A DNA stretch of 64,000 bases. Source: Ardenticatenaceae bacterium. Its GTDB lineage: Bacteria; Chloroflexota; Anaerolineae; Promineifilales; Promineifilaceae. Where the stretch lies: the NCBI GenBank assembly GCA_020634415.1, contig JACKBT010000015.1, forward strand, positions 49,375 through 113,374. Direction: 5' to 3'. The notes beneath the pieces are model-generated. The model did no database searches. It was given only the letters and a program-made list of their open reading frames with translations, and was not told the DNA's origin. Made by a program: the position numbers and the translations under genes. This document shows, piece by piece, positions 8,492 through 19,900 of this stretch; position 1 is the first letter of the stretch; every line of letters starts with the position of its first letter.

Positions 8492-10498
8492 TTACTTAAC
8501 GCGCTTAATGGTTAATTTGTAGCTCTGGCTGGAACCACAACTTGCATATCCCAAGAATTCTACTGAAATCCGATCCTTACCCACTAAAGAAAAATCCGTA
8601 ATCCGCACTTTCACAAAATCAACAACATGATATTGGAGTTTACCGTAATCATCTCGCATCACATCCCATACAGGAATAACGATGTCATGATTCATCAGAT
8701 TTTCCAGCGCCAGATACACTTTACCACTCTTGTAAACATCAGGCCGGCCCCAGACCCAATCGCCAAGAGATACAACATGATCATCAGGGTTATCAGGGTT
8801 GACATACGTGTAACTATCACCAGGCGGCATGAGGCTGACAGACAAAACACCATCAGTGATGTCGCTTGTCCAACTTAACCAGCCAAAAGTTCCCGGCAGT
8901 GAACCGTTATAAATATCTGTGATGACATCGCCTATTACTACACCCTCTAATGTGTCTGTATGTAAAGCAATTGGATACAGGTCACATGGCGGAATTTCGG
9001 TGGGGGTGGCCGTGGGGGAGGGTGTGGCTGTGTGAGTAGGTGTGGGTGTGTGGGTTGGGGTCTCTGTGGGCGTTTCGGTGGCCGTAGCTGTGGCCGTATT
9101 CGTAGCTGTAGGTGTTTCTGTAGGCAGTTCTGTGGCCGTCGCCGTTGCCGTGTTGGTGGGGGTCTCGGTTGGAATGTTGGTCGGTGTATTCGTGGCTGTT
9201 GCTGTGGCCGTGTTGGTGGGGGTCTCGGTGGGAGTGTTGGTCGGTGTATTCGTAGCCGTCGCTGTGGCTGTGTTGGTGGGGGTCTCGGTGGGGGTAGCCG
9301 TTGCGGTGGGGGTGTTGGTCGGTGTTACAGTCGAGCCAGGATCAGGGCAGAAATTCCAAACTGTATCAACTAATTGAGAGGTTCTCGTCTGCCCATCTGA
9401 GCCAACAAAGCTTGCCTGGGCAACATCTGTGCCTAACACGGGACTGAGGTAGCTCACTGTGGCCTGGCCGTCGGAATTGGTAAGGAAGGTGCCGAGCGGG
9501 CCAGTGTTGGGGCCAGAAACGATTTCAAAAGAAACAGGAACGTTTTCTTGAGGCACATCAGCAATAGTAGCCACCAATGTGTGCTGGGTTCCCAGACAGG
9601 CTTTGCCTGGATTTGGGCCTAAGGTAATGGAAATATCTGTTGTGAGACTGCCAGCCTCCAGGAAAACCCAGGAATCCCAAACACGATCTGTGGCATCAGC
9701 AATCGCCAGCTTCATGTGATTGATGCTGTTGGGAAGGACGGGTGCATTACAGGTTAGCACAACGGTCAATCCATCTGCTTCTGTATCTATGGAACCGCCT
9801 CCGTTTTGCAGATCGTTGTTGCGGTAAAGTTCTGGATGGGAGCCAGGGCCTTGATTTGTTTGTCCGTTGTTAATTGTGTTGATAGAGATGGGGTCGTTTT
9901 GTACCAAAGCGCAGTTTTGACCATTAATGAAGAAGCCAAAAACGTCATTGAAGCTTTGGTCTACGAATTCGTTGTATTCTTCAGAGGCAAATACAAATTG
10001 AAAGAAAACTTGGGAATCATCAGGTACAAAGTCAAATTCAAGGACGGAAGCATCGAGGGTGGGGAAACCTGACAATGCTGTCAGGTCGGCATCGCCGGGT
10101 GTGTTTTGTGCGGTGGAGGTGCTGTCGAAAATGTTGGGGCCAACGACATCGTTCATATCGCCAGAGCTGAGAATGATGCCACTTTCAAAGCCAATGATGC
10201 CTGTGCCGCCATTGAAGATGCCAGCGGCCGTTTGCGCCCCGACATACGTTACATTAGCAACAGTCACACCACCACCAACCAGGGTGTTGGCCAAATCATC
10301 AGGAGTAACGCCTGTGGTCAAATCCTCGGTAGTCAGGGCAACTTCACTGGCTAATCCATTTCTTTTCTCTTCCCCAATTCGCAAAATCTTTCCCTCATCC
10401 GCGGTGGCGGATGTTGTTTGTAGGATGATAATAGTAAAGAGCAAGAGGAGGAGGAGAAAGCCTGCGAACAATCTCCGAAGTAATGACACTACTTTCAT
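8492..10498 (-). CDS. Secreted choice-of-anchor L domain protein with TPT-rich linker
   Basis: A 668-residue surface protein. ATG 10498 is chosen: AGGA lies a few bases upstream and the product then begins with a clean signal peptide ([20 protein letters not shown]). Residues about 40-300 match the choice-of-anchor L domain ([41 protein letters not shown]). Next comes an Ig-like Big_1-type domain (about 305-400). A long Thr/Pro linker of TPTNTPT/TATAT units (about 405-520) precedes a C-terminal domain of about 145 residues that I do not recognise. The role is probably adhesion or surface display. No anchor motif was seen. Confidence 0.82.
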   Translation of the reverse strand: MKVVSLLRRLFAGFLLLLLLFTIIILQTTSATADEGKILRIGEEKRNGLASEVALTTEDLTTGVTPDDLANTLVGGGVTVANVTYVGAQTAAGIFNGGTGIIGFESGIILSSGDMNDVVGPNIFDSTSTAQNTPGDADLTALSGFPTLDASVLEFDFVPDDSQVFFQFVFASEEYNEFVDQSFNDVFGFFINGQNCALVQNDPISINTINNGQTNQGPGSHPELYRNNDLQNGGGSIDTEADGLTVVLTCNAPVLPNSINHMKLAIADATDRVWDSWVFLEAGSLTTDISITLGPNPGKACLGTQHTLVATIADVPQENVPVSFEIVSGPNTGPLGTFLTNSDGQATVSYLSPVLGTDVAQASFVGSDGQTRTSQLVDTVWNFCPDPGSTVTPTNTPTATATPTETPTNTATATATNTPTNTPTETPTNTATATATNTPTNIPTETPTNTATATATELPTETPTATNTATATATETPTETPTHTPTPTHTATPSPTATPTEIPPCDLYPIALHTDTLEGVVIGDVITDIYNGSLPGTFGWLSWTSDITDGVLSVSLMPPGDSYTYVNPDNPDDHVVSLGDWVWGRPDVYKSGKVYLALENLMNHDIVIPVWDVMRDDYGKLQYHVVDFVKVRITDFSLVGKDRISVEFLGYASCGSSQSYKLTIKRVK
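9000..9336 (-). repeat. Minisatellite encoding the TPT/TATAT linker
   Basis: Imperfect tandem units coding for [17 protein letters not shown] and similar. Nearly identical 60-base blocks recur at about 9140-9200, 9200-9260 and 9260-9310, which suggests recent expansion and likely length variation between strains. It is inside the anchor-L gene, not a CRISPR array. Confidence 0.75.
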
Positions 10499-10856
10499 GA
10501 TTATGTTTCCTGATGATTTAAGATTGGCCTTGTTTCCCCAAGAAACAGGTTGAATATGTTTCTTGTTAGTGTGTATGTCTTTATTTAGATACAAAGCCGT
10601 TACTAGAGTACTATTTTTCTCTTACAATGATTCTTACAATTGTGTAAGTATTATGAGCAATTCACGAAATTGGGAATATGCAAGCGATTTCCTGTTGATT
10701 CTAACAGAGAACACTCTTTACGGAAAATGCCCGATGGAGCAAACGGCCGTTTCTTCCCCCAACTCCCTCACTGGAACCTGACAAATCTTCTGTTCTTCCC
10801 TGGCCTGTAGAGCGATTATGAAAATCGCCCTGTGCTGAACACCAACATCCAGCCCC
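10499..10856. other. Intergenic region upstream of the anchor-L gene
   Basis: About 358 bases with no convincing gene. It is AT-rich near 10560-10700 and holds the inverted repeat CTTACA (10633-10638) / TGTAAG (10643-10648), a possible operator or promoter element for the minus-strand anchor-L gene, plus one AACGGCCGTT copy (10741-10750). A short plus-strand frame here has no ribosome-binding site and no recognisable sequence. Confidence 0.4.
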
Positions 10857-13262
10857 TCACCCCGCTGGCTTCAAAATAAGCAGATCGTCGGTGATGACGG
10901 CCGTTTCCCCCGCACCCTCCCAGCCCATCACAAAATAACGCCCATGCCGCCAATCCGCCAACAAATCATCATAATGCGGACTGCCCACATGCCCCGATTG
11001 CCCCGGAGCCAAAATAGCTTGCGCCGCTGCTAGATTCCCCATCTCCACAATATGGCGCGAAGAGACCGAAATAGCATTACTGGCATACGGCGCATCGGGC
11101 TGAAAACTGGTCTGGCAAACCGTGTCACCATCCCCGCCAATGGGATAAGCTGGCTGCTTAAAGAGCATGTCCAACGGCCGTTTCACCTCCAACACATGCG
11201 GAAACTGCGTCTGATGCAGCCGCCCCCACTGCCACTGCTGCGAATCATCACCGAGCCTTTCTTGCAAAACGGCCGTTACCTCCCCCAAACACCTCGCCAG
11301 CAACTGCTCCCGTTCCGGTGACACAGGCAGCCATACCGTCGCCTCACCCTCCAGCCAGCGCAGCACCGTCGCCGCCCAATAATTATGAAACACATTCACC
11401 GGATTCAACTGAGAATGCAGCCCCGCACCCAAAAAAGCATGTTTGAAAGCAGCTTCCAACTGCGGCTGCAAAACCGCCTCAGCCAACTGCAGCAGAAAAA
11501 CCTCATAAACCGCACCGCCAACACTGTCCGCCCCCAGCCAGCCATCCCAGGCCACCAGCAACTGCCAGCTTGTCCGCGCCGCCTCATCGGCTGGCCGGCA
11601 GTGGTGCAACTGCTGGGCCAAACGATGGCCCGGAATCGAATAAAAGTCTAACTGAAAACGCTGGCAATCAGCCGCTGAAACTTTATCGCGGCTGGTAATA
11701 AGCTGCTCAATGCGCTGCGCCCGATAGCCATTGCGCCAAACCTGGCCCAAATAATGCGGATACGCATCAGGCACAAGGCGATGATTGGCCGAAACAATAT
11801 AACCCTCTTGCGGATTCAAAGCGTGGGGCATTTCAGTGAAAGGAATTTCACCCACCCACTCATGCGTCCCCGTCCAGCCCGGCGCGGGCAGCAGCCCATC
11901 CCCATTTTGACGGATGGGCACTATGCCCGTAACCCAGTGCCCAATATTGTCATCAATATCAGCATAGAGGAGGTTGAGAGATGGGGCCTGGAGATGGGTA
12001 ACGGCCGTTACAAAATCCTCCCAACCCCGCGCCACATTCAACAAACCAAAACCATCCACCTCCAAATCAGGCCGCAGCGCCATTGAGGATAGAGCCAACG
12101 CCTCACCAGCCTGCGCCCCCGCCTGAAAATGGGGAATGATGGGGCCATGATGGGTGCAAATCACCTCTTCCACATGCGTTGCCTCCCCCCGCACCACAAT
12201 CTCCTCAGTAAATCGTTCCGCTTGCCGCCACTCACCCGCAAATTCATAACGTGTGGTATCCTCAGGATGCAGCTTTTCCACAAAGAAATCTTCACAATCC
12301 ACAAACGAAAGCGTAGCTCCCCAGGCAATACGGCCGTTATGCCCCACCATCACATACGGCATCCCCGGCAGCGTAAAACCCGTCACCCGCAAGCCATCCT
12401 CACTATGCAAATGCTGATAATGCCAGATAGAAGGCGTACCCAGCGGCAGGTGCATATCATTACACAAGATGGCGTGGCCGGTAGCACTGCGGTTGGCAGC
12501 AATGACCCAGCCATTACTGCCACGCCCCGCCCCATTGTCATTGAATTTGCCCAAAAATGGTGGCAAAACGGCCGTTCCCCGCAGCCCATTCATTTCAATC
12601 CCCCCCGGCAGCGTCACCGGGCATTCCATCGGATAACAAGGCAGCAGCTCCCTGGCCCGTGCCTCCCCCAACTGCGCCATCAACTGGGCCGTGATGATTT
12701 CACCCGAAGCACCTTCCGTCAACGCCCACATCTGCAAACGGGCATAAGCCACCGTATCCAACGGCTGCCACAAGTCAGGTTGATGGCGCAGCAAATGACA
12801 CTCCAGCGGCAAAGGCTGGCCGCTTTGCAAAAAAGCATTCACCCCCGTCGTGTAGGCGACCACATCTGCCCGCCAGGGCTGTTTCATCTGCGCCCACGTC
12901 TGCTTAGCCAATCGCCCAAACCCCAAAGCGCGGCTCAACCGATCCGTGTCCAGCGTAACGCTGCCAAAAACGGCCGATAACGTCCCCAACGCCGCCCGCC
13001 GATTCAACTCCATCTGCCACAGCCGATCCTGCGCATGAACAAACCCCTGCGCCACAAACAGATCATGCCGATTCTCTGCCCGAATATGGGGGATGCCCCA
13101 CTGGTCACGCTGGATAGTAACTGTGTGTTGCAGGGCAGGGAGATAGAGACGGCCGTTCTGCATCGGCACAAACCGCTGTGCCCACCGCCGAAAAGCAGAT
13201 TTAGACCAACTCATATGGTCTCGTATAGAGTCGCTGTTTACGCTCGCTTTTTTGCTGTTCAT
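10857..13262 (-). CDS. Penicillin acylase family protein
   Basis: An 801-residue Ntn-hydrolase of the penicillin acylase family, which cuts amide bonds of acylated substrates such as beta-lactams or acyl-homoserine lactones. The alpha-chain region shows DQWGIPHIRAEN and AQGFVHAQDRLWQMELNRR. The autoprocessing site is GAGRGSNGWVIA, with Ser249 expected to become the N-terminal nucleophile of the beta chain. Other conserved parts are GTPSIWH and the GHNGRIAWG loop. Unlike periplasmic homologues, no signal peptide is visible, so the enzyme may be cytoplasmic. The start is uncertain: an in-frame ATG at 13214 is possible. The substrate is unknown. Confidence 0.88.
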   Translation of the reverse strand: MNSKKASVNSDSIRDHMSWSKSAFRRWAQRFVPMQNGRLYLPALQHTVTIQRDQWGIPHIRAENRHDLFVAQGFVHAQDRLWQMELNRRAALGTLSAVFGSVTLDTDRLSRALGFGRLAKQTWAQMKQPWRADVVAYTTGVNAFLQSGQPLPLECHLLRHQPDLWQPLDTVAYARLQMWALTEGASGEIITAQLMAQLGEARARELLPCYPMECPVTLPGGIEMNGLRGTAVLPPFLGKFNDNGAGRGSNGWVIAANRSATGHAILCNDMHLPLGTPSIWHYQHLHSEDGLRVTGFTLPGMPYVMVGHNGRIAWGATLSFVDCEDFFVEKLHPEDTTRYEFAGEWRQAERFTEEIVVRGEATHVEEVICTHHGPIIPHFQAGAQAGEALALSSMALRPDLEVDGFGLLNVARGWEDFVTAVTHLQAPSLNLLYADIDDNIGHWVTGIVPIRQNGDGLLPAPGWTGTHEWVGEIPFTEMPHALNPQEGYIVSANHRLVPDAYPHYLGQVWRNGYRAQRIEQLITSRDKVSAADCQRFQLDFYSIPGHRLAQQLHHCRPADEAARTSWQLLVAWDGWLGADSVGGAVYEVFLLQLAEAVLQPQLEAAFKHAFLGAGLHSQLNPVNVFHNYWAATVLRWLEGEATVWLPVSPEREQLLARCLGEVTAVLQERLGDDSQQWQWGRLHQTQFPHVLEVKRPLDMLFKQPAYPIGGDGDTVCQTSFQPDAPYASNAISVSSRHIVEMGNLAAAQAILAPGQSGHVGSPHYDDLLADWRHGRYFVMGWEGAGETAVITDDLLILKPAG

Positions 13263-13679
13263 AGACCATTATTCTACCTCACTTCCCCCTTGCCCCTCTG
13301 GCACAAACCCGACAACTGGTGATGACACAGCCGTTTCCTCATTTACAATTTATGATCAAACGGCCGTTGCCCACCAACTACTCGGCCACTTGACTAATCG
13401 ACTACCAGACTGCTCCCTCCATTGACAATTAACGACTGACTATTCATTCGGCCGTTCATCCGTTCATTTCCCCATCCGTTGTAGTCATTTCGGCCGTTCC
13501 CCCACCCCAACCAGCACGGTAGAGGTGAGACAGGCGGCGTTGCTGCTTTCTATGCACCAACGCCTTTTCACCCGTCTGTCTCACCCTCTTTTGCTAGAGA
13601 GGAGGGGAGAGAACGGCCGTCTCCAGTCAAGAAGACAGTACCCCAGCAGGGAAGGATCCTTCTAAATTGGAAGACCTCA
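13263..13679. other. Non-coding region with nested inverted repeat and motif copies
   Basis: About 417 bases without a supported gene. It contains AACGGCCGTT-like copies near 13360, 13450, 13490 and 13612, and a nested hairpin at 13522-13588: outer arms GGTGAGACAG (13524-13533) / CTGTCTCACC (13576-13585) and inner arms GGCGTTG (13536-13542) / CAACGCC (13558-13564). It separates the acylase gene from the 88-residue gene. Confidence 0.5.
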
Positions 13680-13946
13680 CTATAGCGAGCTTTGATTTTT
13701 CCTCGTTTCGGCTCTCTCTCTAGCTGAGCTATCATAAACTTGCTCAAAAGTGAGTACTTCACTTTTGCCTCCTTCTAAGTAGAATTCTTGGTACAAATCC
13801 CCTTTTCTAATGACACTATAAACGTGATCTATAGCTATTCGATATGGCACAGATGATAATAAGACCTTGTCATTTTGCATCAGATCATATTTGATAATTG
13901 TAGAACTTTCATCTCTGTCCCGAGCAAGTACGGTAAATTTATTCAT
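13680..13946 (-). CDS. Small protein downstream of the Rhs gene, candidate immunity or partner protein
   Basis: An 88-residue soluble protein with no recognised family. It has a good ribosome-binding site (GGGAG about 5-8 bases before ATG 13946) and begins only 19 bases after the stop of the giant Rhs gene, so the two are almost surely co-transcribed. The sequence alternates charged and hydrophobic residues (VLARDRDESSTIIKYDLM, DLYQEFYLEGGKSEVLTF), suggesting a small beta-rich fold. In polymorphic toxin loci this position normally holds the immunity gene. The DNA here is more AT-rich than its surroundings and lacks the CGGCCG palindrome, as expected for an exchanged toxin-tip cassette. Function is inferred from position only. 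Confidence 0.7.
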   Translation of the reverse strand: MNKFTVLARDRDESSTIIKYDLMQNDKVLLSSVPYRIAIDHVYSVIRKGDLYQEFYLEGGKSEVLTFEQVYDSSARERAETRKNQSSL

Positions 13947-13965
13947 TGCATCTCCCTGTGTATGG

Positions 13966-16900
13966 TTAGTTAGTTAAGCCAAAAAAAACGTCTACAAATG
14001 TCTCCCGAAGGTTTGGACGGTGCTCTATAACATTCCTGTAAAGTACATCAGGAATATTATTTTTTTCAACATGAGTAACCAGGGCATCTACAGCTCGATC
14101 AAGCGTAGCATTGTCGGGGATTATTTTTCCTGGATCCAAACCCATATCGAAAATGAGATCCTCAAGTTCATGCCTACTAAATCTGTCAACAAGAAAATCT
14201 CTAACTCCATTCGGTAATTGACAATCATTATGAACCAACCATTGCCCCTCACCGATAAAGTACGTGTGGGCAGTAGCAACAGTGAAATTGTACATGGTTT
14301 GAGATTCGGCCACGAACTCAATGACTTCCACCGTGCCAGTCGCCCAATCAGCGTTTCGGATTTCATCACCCACTTGCAGGGTTGCGGCTGGTAGCCATTC
14401 ACCCTCTACTGTAAAGAAGGGATGTTCTGGTGTCGTCTCAATCACTTCCCCCTCAATCGTCAGGTAAACGGTGATTGGGTCTTCATGTGCCCAAACTGCC
14501 ACCACTGGATACCAACCCATCTCCCCCGTTTTTTCATTGAAAGCCCAAACCAACTCCTCATTAGCCACTTCGCTAATCGGTTCCATTCCAGCTTCGGTAA
14601 GGACCAGCGTATCAGCACTAAAGCTGCACATGCCAAAAGCATGCCGAGCAGCATCTAGGGCCTCGTCAGCGTTATCCCCATATCTTCGACCAATTGCAGC
14701 CGCAAATTCATCCCAATGGTGAGCGACAAATCCGCCAATCTCATCGCCAAAAGCGGAGGGGATAAGCGGCAACATGCCGAGACTGTCATGCCATTGGAAC
14801 CCATCAGCCAGGGCTATCGCCCAATCAGCAGGCTCATAAAGGGTGCTAGCAGTTGTGGCCACAACTTCATTAACAGTATTGGCAATTTTAGCGGCCGTTT
14901 CCTCATCAAATGTTGTCTTGATACAATTAGCCCCACCTGTACTCGTCTCACACGCTACCTGCCCTGATCCCCCATACCCTTCAGCATAAGAGTGCCCTGT
15001 CGGGTCATTCCACACAATAGGTCGATTATTGACATAGCTGTAACGATTGAACGCTTGCGGGTTGGCTGGGTCAGGCACAACGGTATCTGCACTGAGGAAC
15101 CTGCCCACGCCCGGCAAATAATACCTAGCCTGGTAATACAGCAGCCCCAACTCCATATTCTCCCGCTGCCCCGTAAAATCCCTGTCCGTAATCCCCTGGC
15201 TCGGTGCCGTCCCCCGGTAGCCACCAAAGGGGTAATAGTAGGTACGGCTGTTGTTCCGCACCCCATTGTTACTGCTGTCCAGCAAAATGCTCATACTCCC
15301 CAAGTGGTCCGACAGATAGAAAAATAGCCCATTATTGCCACTCACCGGGTCGCCGCTCACCCGCGTGGCAATCATCTGCCCCGCCAGCGAATAGGTACGG
15401 CGCGTAATTGCCGTCCCCGTCGGGTTTTCCACCTCATAACCAGGGAAAGGCGTATCAATCACTGTCCCATCTGGCTTCACTGTCTTCACCCGTATCCCCG
15501 CCGCGTCATAGGTAAAGCTCGTCGTCTGCCCATTCGCAGTCACGCTGGACAGTTCATTCTCCACATTGAAGTTCTGCATATAGGTTGTGCCATTCTCAGT
15601 GCGGCTGGTCATGTTGCCATTGGCATCATAGCTGTACGTGCCAACCGTGTAAACACCTGCCATACGGCTGGTGACAGCATGTTTATGCGCCGCATCGCCA
15701 TAGCCATAGCTTGTGCCGGCGAAGCTGGTGATGTTGCCTAATGTGTTGTAACTGTAACTATGGCTGTAGTTGGCAACATTGCCCGTAGCCGAGGCTGAGG
15801 TGAGGCGGTGGAGATGGTCATAGCCAAAGTCCTGGGCATCATTGTAGCTGGTACTACTCTGGGTATAAGTCGTGTCCAGGCTGAGAATATTTCCTATCAG
15901 GTCATAGGTGTAGTTAAAATCTGGCTTGCCATCCGTGGTGCTGCCATGTTCAATGGCCTGTAGGCGGTAATTGCTGTCCCCTGTTCCGCCGCCAGCGGCA
16001 TCATTTTGGCCAAAGTAGCTGTAAGTGGTATCCGACACGCCGTTTCTATCCAGCCACACCATCTGCCCCCGTGCGTTGTAAGTCAGATTATCCACCAATG
16101 CTGTGCCAGAATTGTAACTGGTGGACAGGCTATTTTCGCCTTCGTGGTCATAACCAATTGTAACCACTTCATTGTCAGGGTAGGTAATCGTTGTCGGGCG
16201 GTGGAAGGCATCAAAGCCGCCATAACTCATGGTATAGGAACGGTCATCTATGATACGGGTATGGCTGGTGAGTCGCCCTAAGCTGTCATAGTCAAACGTT
16301 TCATGGTTTTGGGTGTCTGGGCTTGTCCAGATAGCCCAGTGAATGCCAGAAAGCTGCCCTATCTTGCCCGTGCCAGAATTATAGTAGCTGTAAGAAGCCA
16401 AACGATTACCCGAAGTAGGGCAGGCAGATGAAGCTGAGGCAGCGAATCTTTTGACACTGATACGGTTGAGATTGTCGTATTCAAAACAGAGTTTTTGTTG
16501 ATTGGCATCTATTTGCTCCGTCAGGTTGCCCGCCGCATCATAGCTGTAAGTCCAATCACCCATGTCGGGGTCGTCCATAGAGAGTTTACGGCCGAATGCA
16601 TCATACTCCATGCTAGTAGTAGCCAACCAACTGCCAGGCTGGCTGTTACTCCAACTGCTTTGGCCCACAAATTCCAGATTGCCCACCTCATCATAATGGT
16701 AGCGCGTATCAGCCGAGCCGCTCTGGTTGGGATAGAAGTTGGTGTATTCCCGCACCAGACTCAACTGTCCTCGCGCATTGGTGAATTGCGCCGTCACACG
16801 CTGGTTGGCATCTACCAGCACCGTTTGCGCCAATTTGCTGAAGCCATTTACGGTGACGGTACTGATGATTTTGTAATCCCGATTGGTCGTGCTGCCATCG

Positions 16901-19900
16901 GGAGCAGTGATGATGTCGGGTCGGCCCAGGGCATCATAAGTCGTAGTGGTACGGGGTTTGCTGGTGCAAGCGGCCGTGTCAAAAGCGGAGGCTGGCCACA
17001 CCAGGTTACGAGGACTGTCGCTGTAGAAGGCCAGGTCATATGGTACTGTCTGGCAGCTAACCTGACCATTGGCATGGTAGGCGGTGCTGCTGTAGATTTC
17101 GCGGCTGTTACTTTGCCCACTTATCCGATTCCAGATGCTGCGGTTTTGGATAGGACGGCCGAAGCCATCATAAAAGGTTTGCTCATTAAAAGAAACCGCC
17201 GTGCTGCTAGAATTTGCCGGAGCAGGGTAGCTACTCGGACGGCTAACCACAACCGAGACAAAAGGCTTGCCACCGGCCGGGTCAAGGTAGGTGACACTAT
17301 TATTCCAGTTATTGTCCCAATACAAATATCGGCTCACTGGATCGCCGTTGTCGGTAATACTGTCGCCAAAACCAGCAAAATTATCATAACCATCATAGAC
17401 GGCATAAAGACGGCCGAAGGGGTCATACTCATACTTGGTGGTAATGCCATTGGCCTCCGTCACCTGCTTCAGCAAACCGCGCTGCTCCTGAAAGCCCGTC
17501 AGACCCACCCCATTAAAGCCATAAATCTGGAAGGTCGTCGTCTGCGTGGTCAACCCTGACCCCGATAGCGTCATCTGAATGGGATAGAGATGATAGCCTG
17601 TTTCATAGGTGATTTGCGTCGTCGTTTCCGTCGCTGGCGCCGCCCCCGCCAACAAGCCCCAATTGCTGTTGAAGGCCTGGTAGCCATACTCATTGCTGCC
17701 ATATTGATAGGTCTGGTTGCCATAGCTGTCATAGGCAAAGCTGCTTTCGGCGGTGAGGTAGAGGTGGGCACAGCCCGGAGGTGGAGTGGCAGGAGCTATC
17801 TGGTTACAGTCATCATTGTTCATAAGGAAGCGGCGGATGCGCGTCGTTGCCCCTTTGGTGGGCGGCGTGTCGGGACTGGTGCTGCCATCATAGTAAATCC
17901 ATGTCCCCTCCAATTGGGTCAAACTGCTGCCCTGGTACAGTGCCTCTAAACCCACACGATTCACAAGCCAGTAGCCTGTGCCATTGCTGTTGGTGTCATT
18001 ACGTGGATAGTAGTAGCGGTGGGTGGTGCGGTAGGGCGTACCGGCATTGGCATCATCATATTCGTAGATATGGGTCAAATTGCCATATTGGCTGCCGCCT
18101 TGAAAAGAAGTGTCATAGGCATAGGCGACTTTGCTAGACAGGCTGGCCGACCCGCTGCCATTATGATACTGGGTGCTGACCACCTGGCTGGTGAAGCTGA
18201 ACATATTGGCAATACCGCCGATACCCTGGGTGTTGTAACTGTAGGCAGTACTACTCAACAGCACATTGCCATTTGTTAGAACGTCTACTTGTGTGGGACG
18301 GCCGATGGTGGTGTACTGGCTTTGCGAAAAGCTGGTCGTCTGCTTATTCAAGATGGTGCTGCCATTGTAGTCATAGCGGGACTGGGTGGTGCTGGCAAAG
18401 CCGACGATGTTGCCATATTCGGGCGAGATGCTGGTGTCGCAGCGGGTTACACCAGTGGCTTTTTGGTCATAACAGGGGGTGCTGTAGCTGTAGGTGGTTT
18501 TAACTGGTGCATTACGGCCGTCGTCTACCTTCACCTGCGTCACATAATAGTTATGCCCAATCTCCGGCCATTGCGTCTGGTCTAGCCCTTCTGTATATTC
18601 ATAATCACCCACATCTCGATTGTCACTGGTGTAAGTAAAAGTGGTCGTGCCCCCATACCCCGTATGCGCTTTGTACAGATAGCGGAAGTAGAAACAGTTC
18701 TGCCCAGCATCAGTAAAGTGCACCTTGCTGGTGTACTCAAACGTCACAGGCGGCAAGGCGAAGGCATAAGCCAAATCGTCAGTAGATACCTGACCATCGG
18801 TATTGGTATATAGTTGGATAGCTGTGACCACGTCTGTTTCTGTATCACGCGGGTTGCCCAGCCGCTCACAGCCAGAGCTATCTACAGACTGGGTGTCGCT
18901 GGTGATGCGATACTCCTTAATGGGGTAGGTAGAGCCATTGTGGAAGACAAGCACATGGCTGATGGGGTCACTAAAGGTGGGGTTGGTATCGGTCGTGGCC
19001 CGGAAGCGGATGGTAGTGGCTGGCGTGCTGGTCAGGCGGTTCACCAGGTTGGTCGCCGGTAAGTTGGTGATGCGGTTGGGATAGTTATAAGCAATCTGCT
19101 GCAAGCGGCTGGTGCGCGTCGTCAAGTTCAGTGAATAGCCACCACCAGACACCGTTTCACTCTGGGTATCGGTAAAATAATCATACTGCATCTGGTTGCC
19201 ATAGGCATCCGTCACAGTATCCACATTCCAGGCAATGGCCGAGCGATTATTCGCTTTGCCCCAATGGGTCAGCGGGTCGGCGTACCAGAGCGTGCCTTGT
19301 TGGTACTCCTCAGAATCGGCCGTATAGCCCAGGCGATATTGCACCCCATCGGCCGTGGTGACCACCCAGTAGAGACCATCGGTCGGCAGACTGTCATCAT
19401 AATAACGCCATACCCGCAGCCCCGGCGCATCCTTAGCATAAAAACGAACCGTGCCATTGGTAATAGAGTTACCAGCTGGTTTTAGCTGGTGGCTGACCCC
19501 ATTGAGAACCAGACTAAAGTTATCTGGATGGTAAATATAGAGGGGGCCGCCATATTTCTTCACCTTCACCCCCTGGCGCATAATGGCAATTTGGGCCAAA
19601 GACCAGCCATTGGCAATATCACCAGCTTCTAAGTCCTGAATGGCCCCATCCAAAGCGCGGCTGTTATAAGAAAGGGAGAGAGCCGGTTGTAAGCCGTTGC
19701 GTCCCGGCGGTACATCCAGGGGATAGTTATAGGTGGCTGCGCCACTAAACTCTGACACCGTTGGCTGCACCAGTGAGGGATTCCACCGCTCCGGCCGTGA
19801 GCCACCCGTCCAGGTAGAAAAATGGGTTACTTCGGCACTAATCAGGCCGCCCTCCTGGTGGATGGTGATGGGGACATCGTGCCACAGACCTGGCTCGTTT

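Noticed and set aside
9000..9336. Regularly repeated blocks resembling a CRISPR array
   Set aside because: Repeats are imperfect, in frame and code for TPT linkers; there are no unique spacers or cas genes.
9032..9377. Plus-strand frames rich in VGVSVGV or CGCVGGG repeats
   Set aside because: They are the antisense of the TPT-linker minisatellite in the anchor-L gene; no ribosome-binding site and no plausible protein.
10563..10781. 72-codon plus-strand frame upstream of the anchor-L gene
   Set aside because: No ribosome-binding site, no hydrophobic or conserved pattern, and it crosses the likely promoter of the minus-strand gene.
12129..12980. 283-codon plus-strand frame inside the penicillin acylase gene
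   Set aside because: Antisense to conserved acylase motifs; His/Arg/Gln-rich translation is a mirror artefact.
13568..13762. 64-codon minus-strand frame overlapping the 88-residue gene
   Set aside because: It runs into repeat DNA and overlaps the better supported gene with the clear ribosome-binding site.
16495..17559. Long plus-strand frame of 354 codons inside the Rhs gene
   Set aside because: It is fully antisense to well-conserved YD repeats; low-complexity translation typical of a mirrored frame.
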